A stretch of DNA of 64,000 nt, taken from positions 24,095 to 88,094 of the forward strand of contig CAUYLG010052137.1 in the NCBI GenBank assembly GCA_963573385.1, written 5' to 3'. Position numbers and translations under genes: made by a program. Positions 13,570 to 26,913 of the stretch are shown here, in pieces. The notes under the pieces were generated by a model that searched no databases, was not told where the DNA came from, and was given only the letters and a program-made list of their open reading frames with translations. Within the stretch, counting starts at the first letter, position 1. Each line of letters opens with the position of its first letter. This stretch comes from Cacajao melanocephalus. Lineage: Eukaryota > Chordata > Mammalia > Primates > Pitheciidae.

Positions 13570-13740
13570 TTTTAATAAAATGAACACATATATTGTACCG
13601 TTTGCTAAGATAAAAAACAGAACATTTCCAATATCCTAGAAGGGTCCCATGTCCCCTCTTCCAATCACTAAACCCATTTTACCACCCAAAGGTAACTATA
13701 CAAACTTCTAAATGTGTTTTTCACACTTTTCAGTCTCAAG
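13570..13740 (-). mobile_element. Probable old L1 fragment
   Basis: 'Aacagaacatttccaatatcctagaagggtccc' and 'cacccaaaggtaactata' resemble the complement of an L1M 3'UTR (a stretch seen also at 43040-43200 in this window). Confidence 0.5.
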
Positions 13741-14150
13741 CCTCTTTTATACTCAAAAAATGATTAAAACTCCACAGAGCTTTTGTTTACATAGGATATT
13801 TACCCTATTAGAAATTAAAAATGAGAAACTGAAAAAAATACATTTATTGACTTAAATAGAACAATAATAAACCCTTTACATACTATCATAATAACATGTC
13901 TTAACATAAATAATTCTTAATTTTCAAGAAAAAATTCATGGCAATGTTGTTTTATATTATGGAAATGCATTTAATCTCTGCTTTAGAAAAGACATTTGGC
14001 TTCTCATGCCTGCTTCTGCATTCAATCCATTAACAACAACACATACCATGTGGCCTCTGGGAAACTCCACTGTACAATTGAGAGAGAGTAAATGACAGTA
14101 AAAAAAGGCATTCACAAAAAGTAACAGTCCTATCATGAAAATACGTTTGT

Positions 14151-14531
<381 letters not shown>

Positions 14532-14559
14532 TTAAAAAGTGATATTATAAAACAACAGA

Positions 14560-14964
14560 TCACTATTGTCTGCCTTTGAACTTAAATGAAAATACATACT
14601 AGTATATGTTTCTTTGAACCTGCCCTTTTATGTTTATATGATTAATTCATGTTGTTACATGTAGTAGTAAGTATGCTTTCATTACTATGTAGTAATACCA
14701 TCATCCATTTGATGATGCTATTATACTTTATACATTTTACTACTGATAAACTTTTGAGTTCATTTCAGGTATTGACTTTTATAAATAATACTGCAATGAG
14801 CCTTCTAGTATAAGCCTTTTGATGCACATCTATATGCATTTTCCTGGGGATATTTGTTATTAGGATACAAAAATATATTTATTTTTGAATGTTCATTTTG
14901 AATTGAATGACTGTCTTAACTTCACTTATTGATTCAGTTTATCTTAACATAATTCTGAATTTTC
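14560..14964 (-). mobile_element. Old L1, left half of an interrupted copy
   Basis: Diverged antisense L1 ('tactgataaacttttgagttcatttcagg', 'cctggggatatttgttattag'). It resumes at 16469, so a younger L1 inserted into it. Confidence 0.55.
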
Positions 14965-16455
14965 TCTTATTCCATGCCCATGGATGGGAAGAATCAATAC
15001 TGTGAAAATGACCATACTGACCAAAATAATTTATAGATTCAATGCTATTCCCATCAAGCTACCATTGACTTCACAGAATTAGACAAAACTACTTTAAATT
15101 TCATATGAAACCAAAAACAGAACCTGTATAGGCAAGACAATCTAAGCAAAAAGAGCAAAGCTAGAGGCATCATGTCTTACTTCAAACTATACCACAAGGC
15201 TACTGTAACCAAAACAGAATGGTACTGGTACCAAAACAGATATATAGACCAATGGAACAGAACAGAGGCCTCAGAAATAACACCACACATCTACAACCAT
15301 CTGATCTTTGACAAACCTGACAAAAACAAGCAATGGGGAAAAGATTCCCTATTAATAAATGGTGTTGGGAAAACTGGCTAGCCATATGCAGAAAACTGAA
15401 ACTGGACCCCTTCCTTACACCTTATACAAAAATTAACTCAAGACAGATTAAAGACTTAAACGTAAGACCTAAAATCATAAAAACCCTAGAAGAAAACCTA
15501 GGCGATACCATTCAGGACATAGGCATGGGTAATGACTTCATGACTAAAACACCAAAAGCAATGGCAAAAAAAGCCAAAATTGACAAATGGGATCTCATTA
15601 AACTAAAGAGCTTCTGCACAGCAAAAGAAACTATCATCAAAGTGAACAGGCAACCTATAGAATGGGAAAAAATGTATGCAATTTATCTATCTGACAAAGG
15701 GCTAATATCTAGACTCTACAAGAAACTTAAATACCATCTCACACCAGTTAGAATGGTGATCATTAAAAAGTTGGGAAACAGATGCTGGAGAGGATGTGGA
15801 GAAATAGAAATGCTTTTACACTTTTACACTGTTGGTGGGAACATAAATTAGTTCAACCATTGCAGAAGACAGTGTGGCAATTCCTCAAGGATCTAGAATC
15901 AGAAATACCATTTGACCCAGCAATCCTATTACTGGTATATACCCAAAGGATTATAAATCATTCCACTATAAAGACACATGCACATGTATGTTTACTGAGG
16001 CACTGTTCACAATAACAAAGACTTGGAACCAACCCAAATGCCCATCAATGATAGACTAAATAAAGAAAATGGGACACACACATACCATAGAATACTATGC
16101 AGCCATAAAGAAAAATGAGTTCATGTCCTTTGCAAGGACATGGATGAAGCTGAAAACCATGATTCTCAGCAGACTAGCACAGAACTGAAAACGAAACACT
16201 GCATGTTCTCACTCATAAGTGGGAGTTGAACAATGAGAACACACGGACACAGGGAAGGGAGCATTATACACCAGGGCCTGTCGGGGGTGGTGTGGGGCAA
16301 GGGGAAGGATAGCATAAGGAGAGATACCTAATGCATGTGGGGCTTAAAACCTAGATGGGTGCAGCAAACCACCACAGCACATGTATACCTATGTAATAAA
16401 CCTGCACGTTCTGCACATGTATCCCAGAACTTGAAGTATAATTTAAAAAGAGATT
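14965..16455 (+). mobile_element. L1PA copy, 5' truncated, internally deleted
   Basis: About 1.5 kb: last part of ORF2, 3'UTR and a short A-rich end. A perfect 13-bp target duplication, ATTCTGAATTTTC, flanks it at 14952-14964 and 16456-16468. The ORF2 frame is open over 15333-15851 but broken further on, and about 170 bp that other L1s have are missing at about 15729 (compare 31511-31690 here). It cannot be a working element because most of ORF2 is absent. Confidence 0.95.
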
Positions 16456-16468
16456 ATTCTGAATTTTC

Positions 16469-16853
16469 AGAATTATACAATCATGTCATCTGTACATAAT
16501 TACAGTTTTATATTTTCCTTTCCATTCTACATTAGTTATTCCTTTTTCTTGCCTTAGTGTATGCTAAGTATATGCTTAGTGGGGTTATGATCCTTACCAC
16601 AATGCTGAATAAGAGTGGCGATAGTAGACATACTGGGTTAGTTACAATATCATGGGAGAAACTTTAGTATTTCACTATTAAGTATGAAGTTGGTTGTTGG
16701 TTTCTATAGATATTCTTTATTAAACTGAAGAAATATTTTCTGTTCTTACATTATTAAGAATTTTTTTAATAAATGGGATGTTGAATTTTATCAAATGACT
16801 TTTCTCCATTGAGATGATCATTATGAATTTTCTCTTTTAAACTGTGTTATGAA
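16469..16853 (-). mobile_element. Old L1, right half of an interrupted copy
   Basis: Antisense ORF2 ('acaatcatgtcatctgtacataattacagtttta', 'gatgttgaattttatcaaatgacttttctccattgagatgatc'). Continuation of the copy that ends at 14964. Confidence 0.75.
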
Positions 16854-16880
16854 CTGAATTGTTAGCTACCTCCCAAAATT

Positions 16881-16919
16881 GAACTGAATCAGTTGCCTTT
16901 GCATGCAAAGTTTCAGGAT
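16881..16919 (-). repeat. Intronic copy of 39 bp of APLF exon 7
   Basis: The 39 bases match 17903-17941 of exon 7 at 38 of 39 positions, in the same orientation, 1,022 bp apart. Flanks do not match, so this is a short duplicated coding piece and not a repeat family. The host sequence also has GAACTGAAT (16851-16859), the first nine bases of the copied segment. Confidence 0.95.
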
Positions 16920-16924
16920 ATAAT

Positions 16925-16950
16925 ATTTATGCCTTTTAAAAGGCATAAAT
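16925..16950. repeat. Perfect 26-bp palindrome
   Basis: ATTTATGCCTTTT followed at once by its exact reverse complement. Six bases separate it from the exon-7 copy. Confidence 0.97.
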
Positions 16951-17838
16951 GAGAACTATTCAAATTGAAAAATATGAGTTATTCAAGTGCTAAAATGGCA
17001 ATACATTTTAAAGAGAAATAATATGAATGTGAAATTAACAGAATATGTTAAAATACACTATTGCAACAAAGATATCCATCTTCTAGAAAATCCTGCTATA
17101 GGCTTTTAAGATACAGTGGGGGAATTAAATGTTTTATATGCACACATGCTGACTAATGTCTTATTGACACAGAAGACAATAATCTACTGGAATGCATTGC
17201 TAGAAAATTTTGGTTTGCCAAGTTTGAATGGCAAATAAATCTTTCTGAAATAGGTTTATATAATTATAAACATGTTACTGTAAACACTATGGATGAAAGT
17301 ATAGCTAAAACTAAGAGATCATAATTTGAATTCTCAAAATAAGAAATTAGAATATATAGGGCAATGTAAATAAATGAAGCAAGTATAGGAGTAACCATCA
17401 ATCCAGGATTATTATATTCAGTTGCTTTAGAGGGTACCACAATGATTTAAAGCACCATTAGAAAATATAAAGAAAAATGCACATGTATGAATAAGACACC
17501 TAACCACAACCTAAAATTATAGTTATACTGTACACAACAACGATTTAGGAAGCCATCTCTCTAATATCTAAGAAGAGATTAAATAACAAGTATTTAGGTC
17601 TGAGGGATTCAGTTTTCACATCTGGATTCCCCAGTATTCAGATCTTCACATTAGTCAGTATGTCTAGAAAATACACTGAGAAAGTACAAACAGTAGAAAC
17701 ATGATTAAAGCCCCTAACCTTTAGGCCAGTGGGTTTTATCAGATTTTTAATACACTGTGGCATGTATCTACATAGTTACATGCTATCAAAATAATGGAAT
17801 TAAATGCTACTAAAATGCTATTTAAAAATTCATTTTAC

Positions 17839-18191
17839 CTATAGCAGTTTGCCCCATACATGCAGGATGTCCTCTTGACCTTGTTTTCTTCAGAACCTTG
17901 TAGAACTGAATCAGTTGCCTTTGCATGCAAAGTGTCAGGATTGGAGGGATTAGAGCTGGACTCAGGATGAGACCCTTGAGACTCATCGCAGAATGACTTG
18001 CCCTGGGCACTTGAACAATTCTCAAAACAGCTCACTGCCTCATCTTCATGTGGTTTTCTTTTGGTGGCAATTTTACGTTTAGAAACTTTACCAAGTTCCT
18101 CTATTGGAAGTTTATTTCTCTGTGTATTAGTCTTAATATTATTCATCTCTGCATTACTTAATGTGACTGCAGAAAATGATTGTGGCATTTC
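17839..18191 (-). CDS. APLF: APLF exon 7 (linker and first half of PBZ finger 1)
   Basis: This is the longest exon here: 353 nt, 117 codons plus two bases, about residues 269-385 and part of Arg386. It starts EMPQSFSAVTLS and ends KRTSCMYGANCY. The last part gives the two cysteines (C-x5-C) of the first PAR-binding zinc finger (PBZ, C2H2 type), with the conserved basic residue three positions before the first Cys. PBZ fingers bind poly(ADP-ribose) made by PARP1/PARP3 at breaks. The rest is Ser/Asn/Glu-rich linker. Against human (memory) one codon is missing near KPHEDEA, which shifts numbering by one. The acceptor is TTATAG above 18191; the donor GTAAAA below 17839 is weaker than average. A 39-nt part of this exon (17903-17941) recurs in intron 7. 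Confidence 0.95.
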
Positions 18192-18493
18192 CTATAAAAC
18201 AAATATGAATAACACCAGAAATAAATGAAACATTTTTAAAAAGAAACTCAAGCATATCAGCACAAAACTACAAGATCCATGCAAAATGTAAACTTAAAAC
18301 TTCAAGATTCACATTTTAAAGTTATTAAATGCCACTCTTTTCTGTTCTCAGTTTAATAACTTAAAACATTTTTAGTTATTAGAAAAGAAATTTACAGTTG
18401 TATTAAACCTTTACAATCATGTCAAACCTTCAGTGAAAAATAACCAGAAAATACAATAAAATATGAGAAGACATCTGCTTTCATTAAATGTAA

Positions 18494-18911
<418 letters not shown>

Positions 18912-19051
18912 TAATGTATAATACATTATTTCTGCCCTCTAAATATAATCATGATTTTAACGTAGCCGAATGATAAAATTGTTCTGCCCCCACGGAAAAT
19001 TCTGCAAGATCTGATTCTTTTTCCAAGTTGGTCAGAACATAGCTTTATGCA

Positions 19052-19079
19052 AAATTTAAAGTCTTAAGACTTTAAATTT
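19052..19079. repeat. Perfect 28-bp palindrome
   Basis: AAATTTAAAGTCTT immediately followed by its reverse complement, no spacer. AT-rich; it could extrude as a cruciform. Confidence 0.97.
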
Positions 19080-19559
19080 GTCTTAATAAAGGCTTAAGTT
19101 TAACCAAACTGAAAGTGCTTTTAACCAAATAAATACTCTCATTAGCACTGCAGAACCTTATAATTTGTACTTACTACCAGCACAAACAATAAGCCTGGTC
19201 TTATTCTGTTAAAAACGATCTCTTAATTACTTATACTTCTTGTGGAGTAGAAACAATGCTCAGATAAACCCCAGTCCTCCTGGTAACCATTTCCAGGATG
19301 TGATAACAACATACCAGATACACATCAATGTTTGCTTCCATTTATAATGAAGGACTCATGCATGCTGGATGCCATCTGAAAAAAAGCTGGTTTTACATTA
19401 CCTAATATTTAATAGCTTAAATTTCTTAAGAAGATATTTCATTTTTAAAAGAGTACATAAATTTACAATGCTACCAAAACTGACTGACTGCCTGAAGAAA
19501 AAGAACCTAGATCTTATCATGGTTCTTACAGTAACAGATAACCTATGAGGAAAAAAATC

Positions 19560-20160
19560 CTTTGGCTATCTCTTGGAGCTGACCCTCACTGCAACATTCA
19601 TATCATAGCTCTCTAAAACATATGCCCTTTGCTCTCAAGCTGCACAATTACACCCCAATCTCATCCCCCAAACTACAGGACCAACTGGCCGGTGTCAGCA
19701 ACTGGAATTCTCGAGTGAGAATTGGGCAATCCTAACCCAGCCCCCTACTTAGTAGTCCCTCGCTGGGTCAGTTCTCCCCAGTTTTCTTTTTCATTGTTCA
19801 GGTAGCACTGGCTAACGGATGTTCAATAAAATGTATCTCTTGTTCCTGTTGGCATTTCCAAACTCCACAAGTAATTCTCTTAGAGTGTCCCTCTTCTCTT
19901 GATTTTGGAAAAGGAAGAATAATTTCTCCCATAAACACTGCACTTCCCTTAACCCAAAAACCTTTTGGCCTCTTAATTCTCTTTGTATAAAGCCTAGGGG
20001 TTGGGATGGTGGTCACTTTTCATACCTTTCAATAAACCATAAAGGGAAAGGGCTGTTTTTTATTGCTGAGGGCCCCTTAACATGGGATACTTTATTAGTA
20101 CTTCTGTTCACAGCTTTGAGCCTTAGCAGCAGTTCTGGGACAGCAGGGAAACAATTCCAC
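19560..20160. other. Unidentified GC-richer segment
   Basis: Base composition changes here compared with the surrounding intron. The minus strand is open over 19798-20016 (72 codons, KRPKGFWVKGSAVFMGE inside), and a polyadenylation-like AATAAA lies at 20032 on the plus strand. I do not recognise it; a decayed retroelement or processed transcript copy is possible. No start, splice site or family supports a gene. Confidence 0.35.
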
Positions 20161-20196
20161 TCAATATCCTAATACATTTAAAAAAAAAAAAAAAAG

Positions 20197-20545
20197 CACA
20201 AATAGGGAAGTGGTTAAAAAAATTAGATTATATTCTTATTTTGAAACACTATGCAGACATTAAAATAAAAACATCTAAAGATGTTTTTAACTAAACAAGA
20301 ACAAACAATATCTATACTGTGATGCCATTTAGTTTTTAAAAAATTCCTTATATATCTATGTGTGCCTTCACTGTGTAAATCCAAATGAAAAGAGTTAAAA
20401 GTATACAAACCAAAAAATTAGTAAGGCAATGATACTGAAGGATGAAGCAAATGGAGGTTTTCATTCTTCAAATGCTTCTGATACTTCTATTTTTGACGAT
20501 AAGCATGTATTATATTGCCATTTAAAAATAAAAAACAAACCAACA
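20197..20545 (+). mobile_element. Probable old L1 3' end
   Basis: The sequence 'ggttaaaaaaattagattatattc..atgcagacattaaaa', 'ctgtgatgccatttag' and 'acgataagcatgtattatattgcc' follows the order found in L1M-type 3' ends. Confidence 0.55.
20266..20289. repeat. Hairpin with 11-bp arms
   Basis: TAAAAACATCT, two-base loop AA, AGATGTTTTTA. Exact complementarity; probably incidental. Confidence 0.85.
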
Positions 20546-21899
20546 AAATGAAATATAAGAAATGAAATGTAGAGTATCATATTTCAACTCCGTCAACTTC
20601 CATGAGAGATTACAGAAGAGTTTGTTTTATTTTTAAATCCTCACAAGGAGTATGTTTAATATGTTAACTTATTCTAAAACAGAAAGAAATGTTAAAGTCC
20701 AAAATATCAATACTATGGATCAGAGGTTCTCAAATATATTTTAAGAGGATCAAAAGCTAGAAATCATAATGCTCTTCATAAACTCCATGAAATACTGATT
20801 TATAGTACACCCTTGGCATTCAAGAATTTAACATTCATAAATTATTTATAAATGGTCCCAAAATCCATTACATGCAGTAATTTGTAAGTTTGCTGAGACA
20901 GAAATTTGCACTGTGCCAATTACAAAGCTCAGGAGCTAGAGTAAGTCACTGAACTGGCAGTGAGGGAATAGGAAAGATGGAAGGTGCTCTGTACTTAGAA
21001 GTAGGAGAAAAGCAGAGAGTTCTATATTTCCTAGGCATCCCACATTGTTTATTTCTTAGATTAGATGAAGATGCGCAGGATTAAATGTGGAAGTCTGGTG
21101 ACTCAGGATAGAGTAGCCAGATCCCCTACAATGTAAATATACATGTTAGAGACCTGAGGGACTGAAGAGCATGGAGCTGATAAAGGGTGACCTGGGTGTT
21201 TGGAGGTGGTGGGAAGGTATTATTAAGGCTATTAAAATAGCCGGTTAACCTATCAAACAAGTCCTTCTCCTGACCCTCAACCTGCCCCTTCAGTGTTAAT
21301 GTACTAGAAGGGAGAAGATAAACAACTTCCACCTAGAACAAATTCAATAAAGTAATTTATTGTTGTTTCCAAACTGCTCCTGGCAAGAATGTCTGCGGTG
21401 ATAAATTACCTTAAAAGTTCTGTATCAATTCCATTAACACTGATGTGCTACAAGACTAAAAACTCCTAACCTCCAGCCCCAACTTCACTCCTGAGCTTCA
21501 AACTCATACATTCAACCATTAGCTACACATTTCTTTCTCAATATTCTATGCTCCTCAAACTCTAAACGTCAAAACTGACATTCTGCCTCTGTGTTCTCTG
21601 GCATAGTTTCTGCCAACACATTTCACCTATTCATGCTAGCCAGAAATGTTGAAGTCTATCTTTTATTCCTTCTTGCCCTCTCTCCCCACATCCAAGCAAG
21701 AAGTCCTACAATTTTATTCCTAAATACTTATATAATCCAATACTTCTTACCATCCTGAAAGTCACTGCCCTAGCTTAGATTCTCTATTTCACCATTGTGT
21801 TAATGCCACAATCTCTTCCCTTAACTCCAAGTCTTTAATCTTGTTCTTTTCCAATCTCTCCTCTAGCAAGCTGCCAGGATTATCTCTGTGACTGAAAAC

Positions 21900-22405
21900 A
21901 CTTCAAGGGCCCCTCTCTATAAACTGGTGGCACTGCTGTCTTCACCCTCATCTCACACTGCCATCTATCTGAGGCCTGGTAACTTGCTCTGACCAAAAGA
22001 ATTCAGCATAAATGACAATTCCAGTTGTAGGCCTTAAAAGATCTAACAGCTTTGACATCACTTTTTTGGGGCCCAGCTGTCAGGTAAAGACGCTCAGTCT
22101 GAGCTACTTCATGGTACAAGGAGGGAGGTGAGCCCAGCCAGCCCCCAGCCATTCCATCAACCTTTGCTGAGGCACCATTCACATGAGTAAAGCTATCACA
22201 GATGCTCCATCTTCAGCTGAGTTCTCAGCTGAATGAAGCCCAGCTGACACCAAAAATGTGTCATAAAAGAATTGCCCAACTGAGTCCGGCCAACCTTCGC
22301 AAGTATAAGACAGAATATAATCATAATCACTGATATAATCATGTTGTGTTAGGCCACTAAGTGTTGAAGTAGCTTGTTTCACAGCAATAGAGAGCTAAAA
22401 CACTT
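21900..22405 (+). mobile_element. MLT1-type MaLR LTR
   Basis: 'Gtaacttgctctgaccaaaagaattcag', 'ttctcagctgaatgaagcccagctgac' and 'ttaggccactaagtgttgaagtagcttgtttcacagcaatagag' are the ordered MLT1 landmarks. Solo LTR; the 5' boundary is uncertain. Confidence 0.75.
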
Positions 22406-22495
22406 TACCATACTACTTTCACTTATGTTGTTTCAGTTAGGCTTCCATCATTTACAAGAGTTCTCATTAGATTATGTAGAGGAAATACATTGTCT

Positions 22496-23011
22496 TAGTC
22501 TGTTTTGTAACTGCGATAACAATATCACAAACTGGGCAATTTATAAAGAACAGAAATTTATTCTCTCACAGTTCTGGGGTCTGGAAAGTCCCAGATCAAG
22601 GCACCAGCATCTGGTGTGGGCCTTTCTACTATGTTCTTACATGAGGGAAGGTGGAAGAGCATGAAAGGATGAATGCTGTGTTATTCATGGCAGAAGAGTG
22701 AAAGCATAAACCTACTCCTACAAGCCAAGCCCACCTTGTTATAGAGATGAGGTCTCCTTATGTCGCCCAGGCTGACCTTAAACTCCTGAGCTTAAGCAAT
22801 CCTCCTGCTTCAGCTTCCCAAGTAGCTGGGACTATAGGCACTGCATCCAGCTTTGCAAGCCCTTTTTACAGCAGCATTATCCATTCATGAGCATGGAGCA
22901 TATAACCTAAACAGCCTCCCATTAGGCCCACTTCCCCATACTGTTGCACTGAGGATTAAGTTTCAACATAAATCTTTGGAGGAGACAAAAACACTCAAAC
23001 CATGGCAACCA
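22496..23011 (-). mobile_element. MaLR LTR, interrupted by an Alu monomer
   Basis: Begins TAGTCTGTTTTGTAACTGC and ends near AAACCATGGC; 'gggcaatttataaagaacagaaatttattctctcacagttctgg' and 'cctcccattaggcccac' are typical of reverse-oriented MST/MLT LTRs. Positions 22735-22856 are a later insertion. Confidence 0.7.
22735..22856 (-). mobile_element. FLAM/Alu monomer
   Basis: About 120 bp of antisense Alu left monomer ('tagagatgaggtctccttatgtcgcccaggctg'). Short repeats with the core CAAGCCC flank it. Confidence 0.75.
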
Positions 23012-23291
23012 TCCTTTTCACTAAAGTTAATCAATTCAAGTACCCTCATTTTCACTTCTAGACAGTTACATAATTTTGTAGAAAGATATACAAGAACTGA
23101 TGAAAAAGATAGACTATTTCTGAAAACTGTCCTATGAAGAGAAGTTACTAGAGTCACAAAACTCTTTTCATAGTCTAATATGTATGGTAGAAAAATTCAT
23201 TATACCCAAAATGAAAAGACCTACGTTTGAAGCCAAGGTTCCTAACAATGTGAACTTGGGCCTTAGTTTCCTCTGAGGCGTTCAATGATGG

Positions 23292-23408
23292 TACATCAGC
23301 AGCTCTCAACTTTGAAGGGACACTAAAATTTGGAGAGTTTAAGATACCACTGATGCACAGGCTCCACACACCAAATGAATCAGAATCTCAGAAATAAGGT
23401 CTGGTTGG
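23292..23408. mobile_element. Possible MER20/hAT-type fragment
   Basis: 'Agcagctctcaactttgaagggac' to 'gaatcagaatctcagaaataaggtctg' resembles the ends of small hAT elements. Too decayed to be sure. Confidence 0.4.
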
Positions 23409-25107
23409 GCAAAAGTGATTTTTGTCCCTTCTCTCCACTGCTTCTCCTACTTTTCCAAAAGAGAATGTAATTCATTCCAAGCACATTGATCCAAATGTAG
23501 GCCTGGCTAAACTGTTCTTGGTTTTTTTGTAGCTGGCAACCTCCTGTCATTAGACTAGATAGGCGAGCCTAGCCTCTTGTTTCCTCTCACCTGCTCTGCA
23601 CTATAGCCATCTCTTTAGGACTAGCTGTCCTAAAGGTTCAGTGTTCAGACTCAAACTAGTCAGGGATGGAGAGTGGGGTTTGCAAAGGCCCTGCTGGGAT
23701 CTTCAGTTTAAGTCATGTTCTCTGCCTCAGCTTTACGAGAGAGCCCTGCATAAAGAATCATGAAAACTTAAGCCTTATTTTTCCTGTGCTAGAAGAGGTA
23801 AATCTCCCTTAGAAGGAAGGAAAGAAAAAGCAATTGGCCAGATAGAACTTGGGCATTTTGGGGACCTGGCTGTAATACTCCCCTGATGGCATCAAAACCT
23901 CACAATACCTTGAATATTTTGAATCTGCTCCTCTCTATAATCTATCAATTAAGATGTTTCTCAAAGTTTTTCTTGTGATTATCAAACTTTATGGGTTGGG
24001 ATAAATAGAAGAAAACATGTATACTATAGATTTGCTTATGAATACAATAATTTCTCTTAAAGGCAACGTCAATTGTCATGTTCAGAGTTCAGAGAATACA
24101 GTATATGAGGGCTCAAAGTTTATACAAAAAAATTTTATTTCAATAAGTTTTATGGCAAATATATGTGAGCCAGAAAACATTCTGTTTTCATTTATTAAGC
24201 TTGCCTCCATAAGTAAAGCAAAGGAATTGAGTGTATAGTGACCAGGCCCCACTTCTCTAGCTGGAAGACAGGCTCCAGTGAGAAGCTGGTTCCTGTCTCT
24301 GGGCAAGAGGGGAGGAGTCAGAAGAATATATTCAAAGACTGACCTCTAACTTAGATGCGGGCCTTTCAATCATTTTAGTACACAGTCTTCTACGACCAAT
24401 CCTCTTCCTTTGGTTTTCCCTGAGACTAAGACAGGGATCCATCCACAGAGCTCACCCACGAGACTACAAGGATCATGAAAACCGTCATCATAAGCCACCT
24501 CTCACTAGAGAGTAAGCATACCTGAACTTTCTGTCCAGGGGCCATCTCTATCTTTCTCTCTCTTTTTAAGTACTTGTAATAAACAGTTCTCATTTTCTTT
24601 AAGTACCCAGTGTCACAGAATGCATATTTCAGTCAAACCATTCTAGTGAGTTAGCAAAAAACTGAAAGAGGAAAGAAGGTCTAGAAATACTGTGAGTCAG
24701 CCCAGAAGTGATCCTGCAACAGGCAATTAAGAACTATCCCATCATTTGTTTTTCTCATCACACTTCGCAAGAAAATGGTGGTTAAATGCAATCTGAGAAC
24801 AACCAATGAAATAAGAGAAGCCAGGTTTTCACAATGGAGGTGCCAAATTATGACCAGAGTCAAGGGGTCTCCACTTTTCTTTCCAGTCTGAAAATTTCTA
24901 AATGTCATGGTTTTATTTTCTGCAAAGCAAACAAATACTATATTAAAGATTTGTATCAGTAAGTCTGAAAAAAATTGGGCTAGTTTTTGTCTTCATAGAC
25001 TCAACAAAAAAAATGCAGTTCTGGCTTCTCCTTGTACCACATTTGATTAATTTCTATCTAAAACACCTAACAAAGAAACAATCAAATAATGAATTTTTAA
25101 AACTCAC

Positions 25108-25289
25108 CTTGGTTGAAATGACAGAGTCTTCCTGATCAGCATTTTTGCACTTTTCTCCTGTGTCTTGTTCTGCTGACGTATTTTCTGAACTTCCTGCAGA
25201 AATTAATTGCCTTCTTCCTTGCTGTGCTATGTTTAGTTGGGTGTTATCCTTGCAGATTTCTTCTTTTCCACTTCCCTGGGTTACATTAC
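25108..25289 (-). CDS. APLF: APLF exon 6 (disordered linker)
   Basis: This 182-nt exon completes Gly208 and adds 60 codons, about residues 209-268. It contains GSGKEEICKDN, QQGRRQLISAG and SSENTSAEQDTGEKCKNADQ. No folded domain is expected; this part of APLF is a polar, Ser/Glu/Gln-rich linker between the Ku-binding motif and the PBZ fingers. The acceptor is TTTAAG before GTAATG, so exon sequence also begins with GT; the phase fixes the boundary. The donor is GTGAGT below 25108. The exon ends in phase 0. It is less conserved than its neighbours: from memory about eight residues differ from human, consistent with a fast-evolving linker. An Alu lies 90 bp upstream of the acceptor in intron 5. 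Confidence 0.92.
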
Positions 25290-25360
25290 CTTAAACACAC
25301 ATAAAGAAAAAGAAGAAGAATATTATCTTCCATATTTTCAAATGTCAATAATCCATACTA

Positions 25361-25604
<244 letters not shown>

Positions 25605-25699
25605 AAAGAAAAAGGATAAAGGGGCAAATAAAATTAAAGTTCCATTTATAGTAACGCTAACTTGAAAACACTTATGTGCAAATCTCAGAAAGTATTAGG

Positions 25700-26271
<572 letters not shown>

Positions 26272-26689
26272 AAACCCAACATAACCCAAACAGGAGAGTG
26301 ATATCTACCAACTTTGCCCATGAAGTAAATAAATTTCAATAATAATGGACATTGTATCCCATAAAATACTTACCCAAAGTTCAATGTAGTTGGCAAACCT
26401 AAGTCACTATCATATTTTGTTAACAAATTCATAATTGTCCATGGCAAACTGTCTTTCTCCCCTACTTAAGAGTGATGTCTTCATGAAGGCAAAAACTTTA
26501 CATGCCTTGTTCACTGTTCCTCCCTTGTGTCTCTAGTACCTGCAACTGTGCTTAGCACAAAACTGGTGTTCAATAAATATTTCTGACTAAATGAATTCTG
26601 AACATAAACAATTTGTCCAAAGATTCTCTTAAGGAGCCAGGATATAGGTATGTAAAGCAATATGTAGTCATTATTCCAATATTCTAAAG

Positions 26690-26913
26690 CAGGGATTAGC
26701 AGATATTTTCTGTAAAAAGCCAGAGAGTAAATACATTAAGCTCTGTGGGCCATACAGTGTCTGTCACTACTACCCAACTCTGCCCTTGTAACATGAAAGC
26801 AGTCACAGACAATACATATATGGCTGGCCATGGCCATGTTCCAATAAAACTTTATTTATAAAAACAGGCAGTGGGCCAAATTTGGCACATGGGCTGTAGT
26901 TTGCTAAGTCCAG
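26690..26913. mobile_element. hAT-Charlie MITE (MER1 group)
   Basis: 224-bp non-coding DNA transposon. Terminal inverted repeats CAGGGATTAGCAGA / TTTGCTAAGTCCAG. An exact 8-bp duplication TTCTAAAG (26682-26689, 26914-26921) is diagnostic of hAT transposition. The interior 'gggccatacagtgtctgtcactactacccaactctgcc' fits this group. Confidence 0.88.

Noticed and set aside
15333..15851. 172-codon open frame
   Set aside because: Part of L1 ORF2 in a 5'-truncated, internally deleted copy; not an independent gene.
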